64,000 bases of DNA from Albugo candida (lineage: Eukaryota > Oomycota > Peronosporomycetes > Albuginales), in contig JBDOQK010000020.1 of the NCBI GenBank assembly GCA_040437565.1, positions 310,001 through 374,000 on the forward strand. The letters run 5' to 3'. The notes below the pieces were generated by a model that saw only the letters and a program-made list of their open reading frames with translations, was not told where the DNA came from and made no database searches. The position numbers and the translations under genes are program-made. Below are positions 1 to 13,900 of the stretch, piece after piece (position 1 is the stretch's first letter; every line of letters begins with the position of its first letter).

Positions 1-1
1 G

Positions 2-1693
2 TATACGGCGACATCCAACCTTCCAGTCGCGATTTTTGACCAGCTCGAATCATTATACGCTCAGATCGTTGACGTTGAGGAGCAATTAGCTCAGCTTTGG
101 AAGCGCTCTCAGGGCACTCAGAGTGTCGATTCAGCGATCAAACTCCATCTCCAGCTATTCATCCGAGCTGAAACGTATCTTCGCGAGACGCTGCATTCCG
201 GTCGAGCCATGTGGACGCAATTCAATCTCATTGAAATGACGTGGGGGATCATTTTACTATTATGGAATCTCTTCATGGTGCTTGCGTCTTTGAGGTCGTA
301 CTCTTCAACTGGAAGCAAATTTCCATTTCTCGGCTGCGTAATGGGAGCCAGCATCCCGCTACTGCTAAAGCTTGATACGATCCCATTCATTCCTGCTCAT
401 AAAACAGGTCAAGTGACTTTCCTTTGTGGACTTCTCGGGATGTGTCAATCATCGTGGTCATGGATCACATCTCGAAAAAATTCGCGCGAGAATTTCCAGC
501 AGCTCAATTTCGTTGTGGTCGCTTCTCTTTCAACGATCCTGCTGCATGTGATGGCTCTGTTCACCAACAGTTATATCGTAGCAGAGCATCAAGTGATGCA
601 GTTTCTTCTAGTGACACTTGGAGCCTCTCACGCAATTCAAAGTATCCAGCAGAAAAATCGATCAAATGTCGTGTACGCAAGCCTGGCGTTGATGCTATTG
701 ACACGTATCGCCACAGGAATCCCGTCACCGAATGTCATCCAGTCACAACTCTCATTTTGGAGATCGCTGTTGCCCATATTCGGGCACGGAAGTGCCATCA
801 CAACGCTTTTCTGGAACTCGAGCAGAAATATAACACATCGGCGCTCTAGGCTTTATTTCAGGATGATCCCGGCGCTGTGCTGGCTTCAGTTTATTTGTGT
901 CTTGTTATACTGGAGCTATTCGCCAATTTCAAGTGCTTTCTGGAGACAATGGCTTCCTCGATTTGTCTTTTTGACCCCTATTTTCCATTTCATCGTCACG
1001 ATCAATCAAAATAAATCATTGTATATCGCGTGGCATCATCGTGACCATATCATCTATCTCCCAGCAGCGATTACATCATCGGCGATTCTGCTTGTTCCAG
1101 CGTACATGTTGATCCTTGGACCTTTATCTCCACTCTCCGTCATGCTTTTGCTCGGTCAAATCATCTGCTTCGCGTTCATCATCCATTGCATGGACCCGTT
1201 TCCAGGCTCAAAAACAAAGCCATTGAGTGTCATCGCATGTGCTTTGTGCTGGTGTACAATGTCGTACCATTCGTTCTTCTTCACTGGTCATGAGAATGCA
1301 TTCTCGAGTCTTCAAAATGCCGCTGGGTTTATCGGTTTCGATGACTTTTGCTTTCATTGGGCCGGGATATTGTTGGCGTTCAATACGTTTGGGAATTACA
1401 TGCTTCAAGCTCTTTTGATGGCGATCGTATTACGTATTCGAGTCGGGTCTTCCACAAGTCCAATAACGAGGGCAACGATACGCACAAAATTGGATAGAAA
1501 CACTGCTTCGACAACCGCTATCGCGTACTTTTCTCTCAACGCGTGTGTGACAACGGTTTTTGTCGCTATGCAGAGACGTCATCTGATGGTTTGGTCGATA
1601 TTCTCGCCCAAATTCGTCTTTGATGCTATCACATCCATCCTTTGGTATCTGTTGGCAGTGTCGCTTTGCGGTTGGCATCGAAACAATTCTTAG
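2..1693 (+). CDS. GPI ethanolamine-phosphate transferase (PIG-O/PIG-G type), C-terminal part
   Basis: The frame is open from the left window edge to the stop at 1693, so the first ATG at 209 is internal and the gene is cut at its 5' end. About 563 residues are present. A soluble segment with the remark 'YLRETLHSGRAMW' is followed by a dozen or so hydrophobic segments, as in the membrane half of the enzymes that add ethanolamine phosphate to GPI anchors in the ER. The best signature is near the end: 'FFFTGHENAFSS' followed by 'GFIGFDD' and 'AFNTFGNYMLQALL', matching the conserved TGHQ-type block and ANTF block of PIG-O/GPI13 and PIG-G/GPI7. The catalytic alkaline-phosphatase-like domain would lie upstream of the window. 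I cannot decide between PIG-O and PIG-G. It converges with the next gene, with 72 bp between stop codons. Confidence 0.68.
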   Translation, partial: YTATSNLPVAIFDQLESLYAQIVDVEEQLAQLWKRSQGTQSVDSAIKLHLQLFIRAETYLRETLHSGRAMWTQFNLIEMTWGIILLLWNLFMVLASLRSYSSTGSKFPFLGCVMGASIPLLLKLDTIPFIPAHKTGQVTFLCGLLGMCQSSWSWITSRKNSRENFQQLNFVVVASLSTILLHVMALFTNSYIVAEHQVMQFLLVTLGASHAIQSIQQKNRSNVVYASLALMLLTRIATGIPSPNVIQSQLSFWRSLLPIFGHGSAITTLFWNSSRNITHRRSRLYFRMIPALCWLQFICVLLYWSYSPISSAFWRQWLPRFVFLTPIFHFIVTINQNKSLYIAWHHRDHIIYLPAAITSSAILLVPAYMLILGPLSPLSVMLLLGQIICFAFIIHCMDPFPGSKTKPLSVIACALCWCTMSYHSFFFTGHENAFSSLQNAAGFIGFDDFCFHWAGILLAFNTFGNYMLQALLMAIVLRIRVGSSTSPITRATIRTKLDRNTASTTAIAYFSLNACVTTVFVAMQRRHLMVWSIFSPKFVFDAITSILWYLLAVSLCGWHRNNS

Positions 1694-1765
1694 TGAATAC
1701 GCAGGTAAGAGGTATCGAATTGCATGTCATCCGGTCCATAGACAATTCTTTTCATTCCAACGTCG

Positions 1766-4700
1766 CTAACTCTGGTCCATTGGAGTACGTGAAGGTCTTG
1801 ACTGCTCTTCCAGTCGGACTGCTTGAAATCGCTCATTGCTTGCACGGATCTCATCCTCACTGTCATCGTACTCGATAGTGTCGGCGTCGATATCGACTAC
1901 GGCTGAATTAGTTTCTGCTTCATCGTCTGCGTCAAGGTCATCATCACTCGCAATCATCCCGAGCTCTTCGTTGCTCACATTCCGTCGAAGCAAGTGTTCT
2001 TCTCGACCTGCGTACCCATGCACATATGGAGGCTCCTGAAACGATTCCTTGCATATCGATAGCGATTCCATCTTTGGCAAAACAGGTACAAATGGATGAT
2101 GCGGACGCTGAAGATCTTCCACAGTCGAAGCGTACAATCGGACTGTCGGTGCCGGTGAGAGTGCCTTAGAATTCTTGGCCCATACTCTCCATCCGCACAC
2201 TGGCGGGAATTCATCCTCCACTTGAGAAGGTGCAAAGTAGAAATCCTCATCCGACATCGTTCCAAGCAATTTCTTGTTTGGAGAGTACGAAATGTACCAT
2301 CTTCTCGCTTTGCTGGGCATGCAGCATCGAAATAAAATGTAATCAACGCTTCCCTTGACGCATGTGTACGTGAGACAGCTGTCATGGCTGTCAAAAGTGC
2401 TCTCATAGATCCCATTTAGTACACTCAATCCCGCACCTTCCACCAGATAACTTCGAGATTCCGGGTGATTTGGCAATCCCAATGTACTGCAAAGCCTCGC
2501 GAGCACGTCAGCCTTGAATGGTTCGCGATAAAGTGTCGTCCATCGACCTCCAAGAATCGGTTTTAATGACTCGATACGCAGCCATTCGTACATCCATTTC
2601 AAGAAGCGTATATGCTGTTGTAGCCAAAGTTTGACCGCCGGCACTCTTTCCATCAGCTCGGTCAAAAGGACAATTTGTCGGAAGATGAAAAGCGGCACGT
2701 GGCTCTGATGAGCGTACCGTTGGCGCATACGCTCGCTTTTGAGTGCTGAATACAACAAGCCAAAGTCGGTGAGCATAAACGTCTCATGAACGAGTTCATC
2801 TTGGAATTTTTCTTCGTGTAGGAGAAGCCTCTGAAGCATTTCGCAGCATACATTGATGACACCTTGGCCTTTCCAGCCGACTTCAGTGTTGTGAATGCAA
2901 TGTAAGATCGCACGAAGCAATACGACCGACGTTCGATGATCTCCAACACTGATCCTAAGCAATAAATCGCTGCTGGTTTCTGCATCCTCTTCCAAAGCCG
3001 ACTGGATAAACGCATCACAAAGCAACGCGGTCCGATCCAAGTAGCTGATGCGCTCTAATAACTCTTTTGATGACACGTACTGAGTTGGCATACGCTCAAG
3101 ATCCTCACCGAATCCGATACATCGGAGGTCTTGCATCACTTGCTTGGACGCTGTTGCCGCTAAATCGGTGTAATACGCCAGAAATCCATCGACATCAACA
3201 CTTTGCCCATTCGCATATTTCTCCAACACCATTTGCGCATTTTGCTGGACAAGATCATTCCCACCGCTGGATACCGCGTTTTGGAAGGGACCGTATGCCG
3301 ACGTTGAGTAGTTTAATTGCGATAATGGAGTAATACATCGAGCGAAATATCGTCTTAGAGCCATACCATCCATTACATTATTCTCTTGGAATTCTTCGAA
3401 TGCTTGTATGAGAGCCGCCTTTGCTTTTGCCGACAATACGGGTTGACGGGAAGGATACTGAATGCTCGCTTCTGAAAGTAAAGGCTCCGCCACTTGACGT
3501 TTAAGCCCGAGAATCGCAATAATCGCTTCCAATAAAGATTGATAATCGGAAGCATTCTCTTGGTCGACTCGAGTTCCGCTAGCGACAAGAAACGCATTTT
3601 TCAGTGTTAGAGGTGATCGATCTCCAAGAAAGATGCGAATAAGTCGGGCAATCATATTGCTTTTCTTCATTTGATTTTGTACCTGTACCGATACTTCTGC
3701 AAGATTTCGCAAAAGCATAAAACATTCCTCCAATCGAAACGTCGGCATGCCCAAATGAGCGTCCAGAATACTTGTCACTTGAGCGAGGATCTGGAGTAGA
3801 ATGACCGGAGAGTCCAATGCTTTCTCGTGGGCTCGATACGCGTTTATCGCGCGGGTTGTGAGATGGACAAATGATTGCCGCGCAAAGGCATCTGGGCACT
3901 CGAAAAGGTACGCTTTCAGCCAAATAGCATGCCGCTGACCAATCAATGTTTTAAGGAACCATATGCATGTGTCTCTGTAGTTGATGAATTTATTACCAAG
4001 AATCGTAATCCATCGAGCGACGTCATTTTTCTCGTGAGCGTGGAGGAAGACACTAAGCAGAAACTCCACACCAATCCTTGTCAGGATCAATTGGATGTTC
4101 GAGTCTGTACGACCGGTTTCGGGCGTATCAACCACTTTTGATTCATGACTAATCTCCGGACGTTCCTTGATGTATCTCGATTGCACCATTTCACGAAGAA
4201 ATTCCTGGAATTCGCCATCGTACAAGTATGTGGTCTGTAAAAAAGCTTCGTTCGATTTCCTTACTTCTGTATCGAATGGGCAGCGAATAACGTTCGTTTC
4301 AGCTGTGATGTCGGTCTCCATCGATTGACCGGGCATTTTCTTCTCATAAAACAACATCAACGCGTTACTGAAAACCTCCATATCAACGGGATTCCCGGAC
4401 CCATGCCATGATCGACGTTGTACTCCACCAAAACACTCTTCCTCGATTTTCGATGGATCAAATGGAATCACTTCTTCATCGTCGTAACGAAACCATCGTT
4501 CTGATTCATTGTCATAAATAAACGAGTAGTAGTGTCCACCCTGAGCGACGCCAGAATGCACGAGAATCCCTTTCAGGCCGTATAGAAACTGGGGATCGAG
4601 AGTTCGTTTGTCACGAGGAATACTGTCATTTACACTGGCAGCTTCGTCAAAGTCAAACTCAGTACCAGATCCCGTGTCACTGCTTGTCTCCATTTCTTCA

Positions 4701-7700
4701 CCGTGTCCATCTTCTGCTTGACTCGGCAACTTGGCCACCTCGTGATTTTCCAATCCAACTTTAGTGTATGGTTTCATATCCAAAAGCGTCGGGAAAGAGC
4801 ATCGATTATTCAGCTTTACAGTCTCAAACGTCGTAAAATCCAAATCGAAGCGCTTTAAGTGAAGAATGAGAAGATTTGGAAGCGTTCCGAAACACGTACG
4901 ACGTGTCGCTGCTTTTTTCGTGCCACATAATTCACATTCCACTTTGTTATCGCCATCCATTACTTCTCCTTCCACGAAACTCGCAAGTGATTCCTGAATG
5001 CTTTCTTTGCCTCGAATTTGCAGCTCCAGTCGAATGAATGCTTCCTCGCGTTCATATCGATGACCACAATCTTTCGGGAGTTTTTGAGAGATTAGTTTAC
5101 CGTCCAAAGCTTCCTGGAGACACTTTGGACCAAGTGGGGTCGTTTTCAGTCCTGTTTCCAGTCGATCCAGCAGTTTGTCGCAAAATTCACTCGCGTCATT
5201 TTGCTGATACACGGAGAATTCCAAATTTAGGCATTTGCATGCATCCACAAGCGCTTTTGGATTGAAAAATCGCATTTCGCTGTTGCGTAAATAGCAAAAT
5301 GTACGTTGAAGCTGCCGAACAACTTCTAATGTCGCTTCGGTCCCGGTCAACTCTGGCGGTAGTATTGCGTATCGACCATTCTCGAATCCTGGACGTCCTT
5401 CTCCGAGCACAAAACAAGCTTGACTTGCGTCTTCATATTGAACAGTGTGTCTTCCAGTGGTCGAGTCATAGTTTACTACAGTGGCTTCGAAGACGCGGCC
5501 TCCACCGCATTCCAAAGCAATTCGCGATCCAACGAGTTCATCTGGACATTTTTCAACCATAGCTTTAGTGAGTGTGTGAATCTGTGGCGGTGGAACCTGT
5601 GCTTCCATGAGCCCTTTCCGTAAAGCTGGCTGCATGAATATCTGTTGCAGAAACGAATTCATGTAGCACGAGCACCCTTGATTCTTCAAACCGACGTGTT
5701 CACCGCTTGCTCGTGCTTCGACATGATTTTGTTGATTCCATTTCAGCTGAAGTTCTCCGTTCCGATGAAATAAATGACTCAAACGGTCTTCTAACAACTT
5801 GAGTATGACACTACTATCACCAGCTGTACTATCCGGGCACGTGATCGCAGTGGCAAGAAGCCTGAACGCCAGACGTCGACTTTCGACTGTGCAGCATAAT
5901 GGAGATCGCTTCCCGTAATCCAGATCTTCATCAGACGGAAGTGTAAACAGACAATCGTCAAACACGACCTGTACGACTTGCTGGGCGATACGTTGACCCA
6001 CGCTTTGCTTAGAGACCAAGACTTGCCGAACAAAGTCTAATACGCCCATGAGGATTTGGACATATCGCTCACTGGCGAAAAACTTGATCGAGAACCCAGC
6101 GTCAAGTTTACGCAGTGTCTCCACTGCTATTTTTTGACAATGGGCTTCTAGAGCACAGGTATCATCGTCACCATTCACTTGTACGAGAAACTTGAGCAAT
6201 TGGAAGAATTGGTCGCTAGATGCCGACATACTTTCGATTTGACTCATCGCGTTGCACACTTGTTCGAATACGATAAAGCACGCCTGTTTCGACGCGTGAC
6301 AGAGTGTCTCTAGCGCCTCCAGCCACTGTTCTCGTACGGTTAAACAATCACAATGCATAAGAACGTGTGCGATCATATCTCGTAATTCGGAATGAGTGAA
6401 AAAGTCGTCGGCTGATGCTGTTGACACTGACACGATCGAGCGGACGGTTTTGATTGCGTCGATGAGCATTTGTGGAAAATGTTTGGATTCATTGGTGGTA
6501 AAAATTGCTGCTTTACCGGCGGTAAAGCTGGCTTCTTGTGTATCTTTCTCATCCATGTCGTGATCGCCATCGCCATCGATAATCTCTCCCGCTTGTTTAC
6601 CTTGCTGCCTTCCTGTTTGTGTTCCGTGGTACTCGCTGACAATGAGACTGGCAGTCTTCCGATTCAGATTCAAGTAATCGCTAGAGTCCAAGGAGAGAGT
6701 GCTGAGATCCAGGCACGTGTCCATACACATTGCTGAGCTCTGAGCTGTATCTAGCTGCTTTATTAATCGCGTTGGGGACAATAGAAGCTCACCACTTGTG
6801 CCATCAAACAAACAATACTTGACAATTCGCAACGCAATTGCTAAGCCTTCGTTGAATGAACCCTGGAAGGATTCACCAAAGAGGAAATATCGGAGTACTG
6901 TGTGAAAGCCTCCACCAAACGTAAATCGTTTTTGATATGCTCGAGCAAAGGGAGCGTGATTCAGTTCCGAAGGTAAGAGCAAAGCATCCACAATTTGTAA
7001 TATGTAAATAGACCGATGAAGTGAACGACTTTCTCCCTCCATAAGAGACGTCCAACCTGAAGAAGACACTGTTTCCATCGCATGGTCGTCGTCAGCGGCT
7101 TCGCCAGCACTCGATACCAGCTCTTGTAGCTGTACGTTGGTTGGAATGATTTTCAAGAAATTCCAAAGCGATTTATGGACTGGAAAGCCAATAATTCGGT
7201 CCAGCGTATCAAATAGTATATCGAAATAGCGTTTGTCTCTTGCAATCAAGTTACCTGGAGAGACTACACAGCATTCCTCCATTGCCATCGGAGATTCTGG
7301 CTCATCCAAAAGCTGGGGAAGGCGAGATACAGCCGAACTGAAAAGTAAGACACGTACTGCACTCGCTTCTGTAATGTTGAAATCAGCGATTCGCTTCTCA
7401 TCTCCCGAAATCGCAGCTCCATTGCATAGAATCTTTGTCTGTGTGGAAGGATGCCCAACCTCTTTTTCCAATTGCAGCCGAAGCATACCTAACGGCTGAT
7501 GGGCGTACACCTGCACTTGTATCGACCTTATCCCTGACTTGTCGCCGTTTTGCGCTTGTTTGAGCGTATTGTTCGGTGCTGTCGACACATTTGTATTGGG
7601 AGGATTCATTGGGGTTGGTACACCACCACATGCGACCATTCTCTGAATGAGAACCTTAAGGTCGAAAATAGCTCCTCGACCAGTGAGTCCATGTGGTGTC

Positions 7701-10700
7701 TGTCCATAACCAGCGTTGGCATTGGAAGCGTCTACATCGTACTTCACGATTCCCGATAGAAGACTCGCACAGTGATCGACAATTTTGACGTCGCTTTCTC
7801 CGATCGTTTCTTTCGTTACAGATTCCAATTGTGTGAAGACGTGTTCCAGGAACTCTTTGATAGCGTTCTCAGCTTTAGAAGGTGAGGAATGTTCCATATT
7901 GTGCACATAGTGTTTGTAGACGCAGAGGAGCTCTTGGATGGCTAAATTGGCCACAGCATTTGGAGATTCTAAAGCGATCAACCAAAGTGCATCAAGACCA
8001 CAAAGTTGTAAAGCGTTTTTAGGTTTGTTCTCTTCAGCGCCTTCCAAAACTCTATACGGACTTGAATTCAAACCAGCAAAAAACGTGTGAAAACATTTGT
8101 ATCCCATAGTTCCCAAAGTCGTGAAATCCGTTTGTTTGCAAAGCAGTTGCGTGAAAATATGAACGCACACGTTCAGCTGAAGTGGTGCAACCGCATCGTT
8201 CTCTATCAGAGAATGTATGGTGCCAGTGCGTTGTGAGTCACCATTAATAGAATACGCTCCAGATGGTGCTCCTTCTGGTATGTGTAAGCTGCGTGAGCCA
8301 GCTTGATTAAAAAAGATCAAACAGAATTCTTGCTCGGAAGCTGAGGAGGATAGGATTTGCCATAAGCGCTCGACTTCGGGAATACTTAATTTGAATTTCG
8401 TTGACTTGACGTGAATGTAATGAATCAGCTCGAGACGATGGCCAATGGCTATCCGATAGCAATCAAGCCGTTTCATGACTTCCGGAGTTTGTGTCACAAA
8501 TGCCGCTAATTCATCAAACAAAAGAGAGACGAGACCATGTTTCTCATGGAGAGCTTCCACCACCGCAGGTACTTGATCGGATTCATGAGCGTCAATGAGG
8601 AATTTGAGCATTTCGAGTGACTTGGATGTCGTGATAGGTTCCTCTCGAACAGACATGGAGTTGTCTTCCCTCGTTCCTTCTTTATTAGATGTAAGCTTAA
8701 TTCCAGTAATGCAATCATTGAGAAACTGATTCCGTAAAGCCTCGTTTCTTTCCGCACGTAGTTCTTGCTGGAGGATGTCGCAAAGATTTCGGTGAGGTCC
8801 TAAAATCTCAGTCGAACAGTGCACTTGTATGGTCCACAGCAATCTCAACGTAGAGGAGATCACATTGCTAGAACGCTCACTTAAGAACTCATTTGAGAGC
8901 AATTGCTCGACAAATACGAGCAGACTCCGCAGGTTCTCTCTTGTAGCACGTTTCTCAAAAAAAGCCGTTCGCGTACTATCAAGAAGATGAAGCAACAAAT
9001 CGTCATCCAAATGAGGAGTAATTGCTACGAGTAACTGATGAATTTCACTCGCAATGATCGAATCTTTTCGTGACCCTGCTTCCCAAATCAGATCCATGAG
9101 AGCAATACTCAATCGATTGGATTCAGCTAGAAACGTGACTAGTACAGTGCTGCGAGAAACAACTTCGCGATGAACACGATCTCCAAAAATTTCGACGAGA
9201 ATCTCCTTTTCTTCAACCCAATCACATAATCGCTGATCGAGTCGAGGTATGTGTCCCTTTTGATTGCTGCCAGTGCCACAATCATGCTTCAACAAATCTG
9301 AATAATTCCCTGATTTTTCCAACATCTCTGTATCAGCTGCAGAATCTGCCTCACCCCCACTTTCTTCAGCCATGACAGGCAATGCAACTTCTGGAGTCGG
9401 CTTTGCTCCCCTTGGTGCAGCTTCCCACTGCCCGGTAGGTGGCACGTCGGCCTCAACGTGTGACCGCTGCTGGTAATAATCGATGTCACGTTCCGAGCCG
9501 GTGTACTCTGCATCAACTTCCGAGATAGACCACCACTTTTCGCCGTGTTTGGTGGTGCATGAGGACAGCGTAAACGATTGTAGTGAGTCGTCTTGACGCA
9601 TCACATATGTCGCTGACATGTTTTCATCTCTTTCACTCATCCGCAAATTGTACACTCCATTGACCATCTCAGACCCAGCATTTCGTACAATATAATGCTG
9701 CGGAAATGAGCGAGTAGTACGAGCAGCAGACACGAGATGATGGATCTGTTCCAGGCCGAATAAACGCAGCGGAAGTGATTGCGATCGGAGATACTTGCAT
9801 GTCAAATCTAGCCAAAGCTCATTCACGGTGTTGATCGAGCGTACGGCACCAGCATCTACCAAGCGACGAACTAACACGATCACTCCTCCGATAGCCTCAT
9901 TTGTCTCCTTTCGAAGCATTGTGTCATTTTTCTTGGATAGATAACCCAAGATCTGCACGCACAATTGCGTTATCACAGACGTAGGAACTACGTGATAATA
10001 TTCCATCAAAGCTTGTAGTATGAGCTTCAAATCGTCACCGCTCATTTTGAGTTTTGGAGTGCATTTCACAGATTCGAGTGATTCTCGTACATTCGTTGGC
10101 ATTCTATCGTCTGCCATCAAGTGACTATCCGTTTCCACAGATTCCTCAACCTCTTCTTCACATAGTACGTTTCGAAAAACATCAACTAATAAATCGAATC
10201 CTTTCAACTCGCAAAACACATTGATACATTGAGCTCGAACTTCAGGCGCGCCTGCAGTCTTGTTCCAGTACGATCCGACTCCGGTGGTACGCAAGTCTTT
10301 ATAAAGCGTTCTTTTCTTGTTGAATATCAAAACCAGGCTCTGCAAAACATAAATCTTTCCGGCCTGGAGCTGATGCAAAATGATTGGAATTGATACGGAG
10401 AGGCATTGGTTGACACACTGCTTTTCGATGCCGCCTATTTTGCTCAGACTAGATGCAAAGCAAGAAAAATAGATTTCGTTTGATTCAGTGCTACTTCAAG
10501 TGCATTTCAATCGACGTACTGTTGGTCTAGCATGATACTGACAATTTTGTTGAAGCATTCTGAAAGAAACGATTGGCTCTCCTGATGGTGGATAAAAGCT
10601 GATGCAGCATTGAGTGATTCCACAGCATTTTGCCATCCAACTGTCGACTTTGTCTTCAGATCATGTGCGACGAGTTGATACAGCTCCAGAGTTTCTTCCC

Positions 10701-10956
10701 CAATTTCAGCTACAATAATACAAAACCTATCAGTTTCATGTTCTCTTTTTCTTTGATACGAGGAAACAGTACCAGCACTGTACAGTAAATTGTGATTCGA
10801 GGAGTTCATTGAAGCGATCGCATCGGATTCTTCATCTTGAGACTTTTTTCGTCGTTTTTGCTTCTCATTATTCCATCCAGCTGTTGGAGTTGGAGGTGGA
10901 GAATTGTGTGAATAAGGTGAGGGTTTCGGGGTCGGGTTGCTTGGAGTGCGTCCCAT
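1766..10956 (-). CDS. Giant ubiquitin-specific protease (USP9X/USP24/USP34-like)
   Basis: A cysteine protease that removes ubiquitin from proteins. I read complement(join(1766..10448, 10520..10956)), 3039 aa. The 71-nt intron 10449-10519 (GTACGT..CTAG) joins exon 1 in frame to the long exon. Exon 1 starts at ATG 10956; the long exon has no suitable ATG of its own. A 63-nt stretch, 10710-10772, also has GT..TTGTAG ends, no stop and keeps the frame, so the protein may be 21 aa shorter. Helical-repeat-like sequence fills the N-terminal half, a ubiquitin-like segment lies near residue 1140, and the USP domain carries the Cys box (NQGCSCYMNS, Cys about 1740) and His box (GGHYYSFIYD, His about 2118) with zinc-ribbon CELC and CGH pairs between. 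A Tudor-like segment is inserted after the Cys box. The C-terminus is acidic. Length and layout fit the USP9X/FAF group; the exact orthologue is uncertain. Confidence 0.9.
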
Positions 10957-13900
10957 TTCTGCTAAGGCTTTCCAATGCTTTTTCGTTTCGTTATTTCTTT
11001 CTTCGGTTCTTCCTCAACTTTTCACTGGCAGATAATTTCACCCAATACAAAGCTTGCATAAAGATCTTTCTTTTGATTCGATAAAAACTACAGATTTCAT
11101 TTGAAGCTGATGATCCCGAAAATGTGGACTGAAAAACAGGAATTATTGATGGACTCTATGCGATTGTTATTGTATCCTTTCTTTACAATTCCTTAATGGA
11201 ACATTCAAAGTAACCTTCAATGCCGCTTGTTAATCGAGGGATGAGGAAGCAGATAAAAAATTCGAATTCCACCAGAACAGAACGACAAAGAAACACTACG
11301 TGTCGTGGGAACTTTTTAGAGAAAATTCAGGATTTTATACTGAAGAAGGGAGTTTTTAATTACATACGGTCTGGCAGGCAAAGTGGAGATTAAACGCTCT
11401 ATTCATAGACATGTCTACCATGCACATGTCCAGAAGTTGCGCTATATTTATCGATCATGTTTTCACCTCCTCGTCTTCGAGGTATCTGTTTGCATGAAAC
11501 GTTCGAAAAAGTAAAGAGTTGACGTATACATGCTTGACTGCTCTTTGCTTGCACACACACAAATTGCTCGCATACGGTATTTTATGCCTGGATCATAGTT
11601 GATCGGAGAGTCTTCGATTCCCTGCTAAGGATTCGCCAAATTTGTGAAATTACGACTCTCTTCAAATAAAACATGCATTCTTTGCGGACCGGTACCTCTA
11701 TTCGGCCACGACCACATCATGCAACCGAAGTTACCATGCTCACAGCACTCGTTGAGCTTCCGAATTCGATTGAAAAACACTGCTCACTTGTCGAACGCTT
11801 CTCAGGATTTTATTTTTGCTTTGAATTCACCTGAATTTAATCACAATCAAGAGACTGGCAGAATTCAAACAGGTGAAGGCAAGCAGAGTTAGAAGCTCTA
11901 CTTCCTTATTTGCTTCAGTTTTGAAATTGAGTTTTGAACACTCTTCAGACTAAAGAGCAAAAAGGAAAGCATTTACAACTAGAGAAGACTCGTTCTAAGT
12001 GGGCTTTGTTTATGTGATGCTTGATGGAAGAGCTAGATTTTTAAAAGGAGCTTCTCGAATCAACGAATGTCCAGCTATCATCAGCTTCATCCTCAGCAGC
12101 ATTTGCCATGGCCTCAAGATGAAATGGAGATGGGTCTGCATTAGAAGTCGAAAGTGTGCCAGTTAGTCGTGGTTGTAGTAAGGTAGCTCTCGAAAGCGCA
12201 TTTGCTTGCAATTACTTAGGAGATGCAGCATGCCTTGATAGACTTCCCGAAGCACTTAGGTCCATAGACGTGGTCAGATCAAGATATACAGAAGCATACC
12301 CAGCATAAAAATAGGATCTTCGAAGAAATGCAATCTTAAGGAGATGCTCTCATAAACTCTATGAAGTGTGTAGATTCTTCGCAAGAATACTCGTTCTCTG
12401 GTGCAGACACTTGCCAGAATTGCTGTGACGCTTTTCATAGCGTCCGTAGCGTGCCTCTGGTACAGACTAAGTAATGTTTCTGTATGTCTAGGGCATCTTG
12501 GACAAGCAAACATGCATACAACAAGGTTTATGAGAATACTGTGGGGCAATATGTCTGACAGTTTTCCTATCTGAATTGCAAGCCATGAACCAACAAATCC
12601 GTATGTAGTCCTTACATTCCGTTCGTATCATCGGCACTTGAGCACATGCAATATTTGTTAAATATCTGGTCCGAAGCTGAGAAAGGTTCGATCATAGGTG
12701 CCGTGTGTTCGCATTCGAAAGAGATACTAAAAGCTGTGTCCCGATAGTAGTGTGCTGGAATGAAAGCCTATTTTGCATCGTACTTTTCGCATCATCCGGC
12801 TATCCAGGTTTGCCAAGATTTAGCCAATAGTGGCTAACAAACTTTCATCGACAGTTTTCCCAGGCGCGCTGCATCTAATACATCGCAATTCTTAAATGAT
12901 CTATCGTAGTCAAAGACAAGATGCAGCAATTCAACAATTATCTGAAGCCGCTCTATACTGTAGACTTCTAGATGACAGAGTGAATGAGCTGGTCTAGTAC
13001 CTTTTTACACCAGATTGAAGACGATGAAGCGAATTGATAGCAAGTATCGTGAAGCTAGTGATCGCTCTCAAAATATGGGATAGCACGAATTTAGCTCACC
13101 TTTTGATCGCAAAGACAAGGACACGACAAGCATTACTACGTGCTTGTGATTGACTCTGGAAGTCTCCATTGACTTTCAAGTAGCAATCGTACGATATGTT
13201 TCGAGCAATTCAACCAATAGTCTATAGGGCTAGCCGGAGCAACACAAGACGTGTACAAAAGCTACCTTTACAAGCTAAAGCGCGTTGTCGCGCGTCTAGA
13301 GTTAGTCCATGACGCATACAACCAATTCCTATGACCAAAAAGCACGCAGACACTTTTTCCAATATAAAGATCGCGTGCGTAAGCGCATGTTGGTTGAAGA
13401 GATGGTTTGAATCGAGTCAACATGGTATAACAGGTGCCCAGCACGTTACCCTTTCATGCCCACACGGAAACTATGGCCCGGAGCCGGCCAGATAGTGGCC
13501 GAGAATTTCTGCGTAGAATGTATGGCTTGCAGAACGTCATCAATTCAAGTGACGTATTGAAATCCACCTGCATTGATATCCTTCCATGCCTCTCTATCGC
13601 ACTGTTCAGCTACCATATGAGGCTCTTGTCGATATGAGTAAATGGCCGATTACTACATGTCATTGTCTGCTTACTTTCAGCAAATCTAAGGAGCAAGTTT
13701 ATTGTGCACTCATCATATCAAACATGCGAATACTCTGGTAACCACCTAGCAGTATCAATACCAATCCCAACGCATGATATCGAGTGCGCATAGCGTATGA
13801 TCAAGAACCTGGTTAATATGGTGAATCAACGACTTATGACCCACGCACCAACGTTACAGATATTGCCAATCAGGTGTTTATCACTTCATTCTTTCCAAAA

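Noticed and set aside
12040-12600. A plus-strand stretch reading 'CLGHLGQANMH' that recalls a Copia pre-integrase motif
   Set aside because: The match is a few residues in a region full of stops, no other part of such an element follows, and no terminal repeats are visible.
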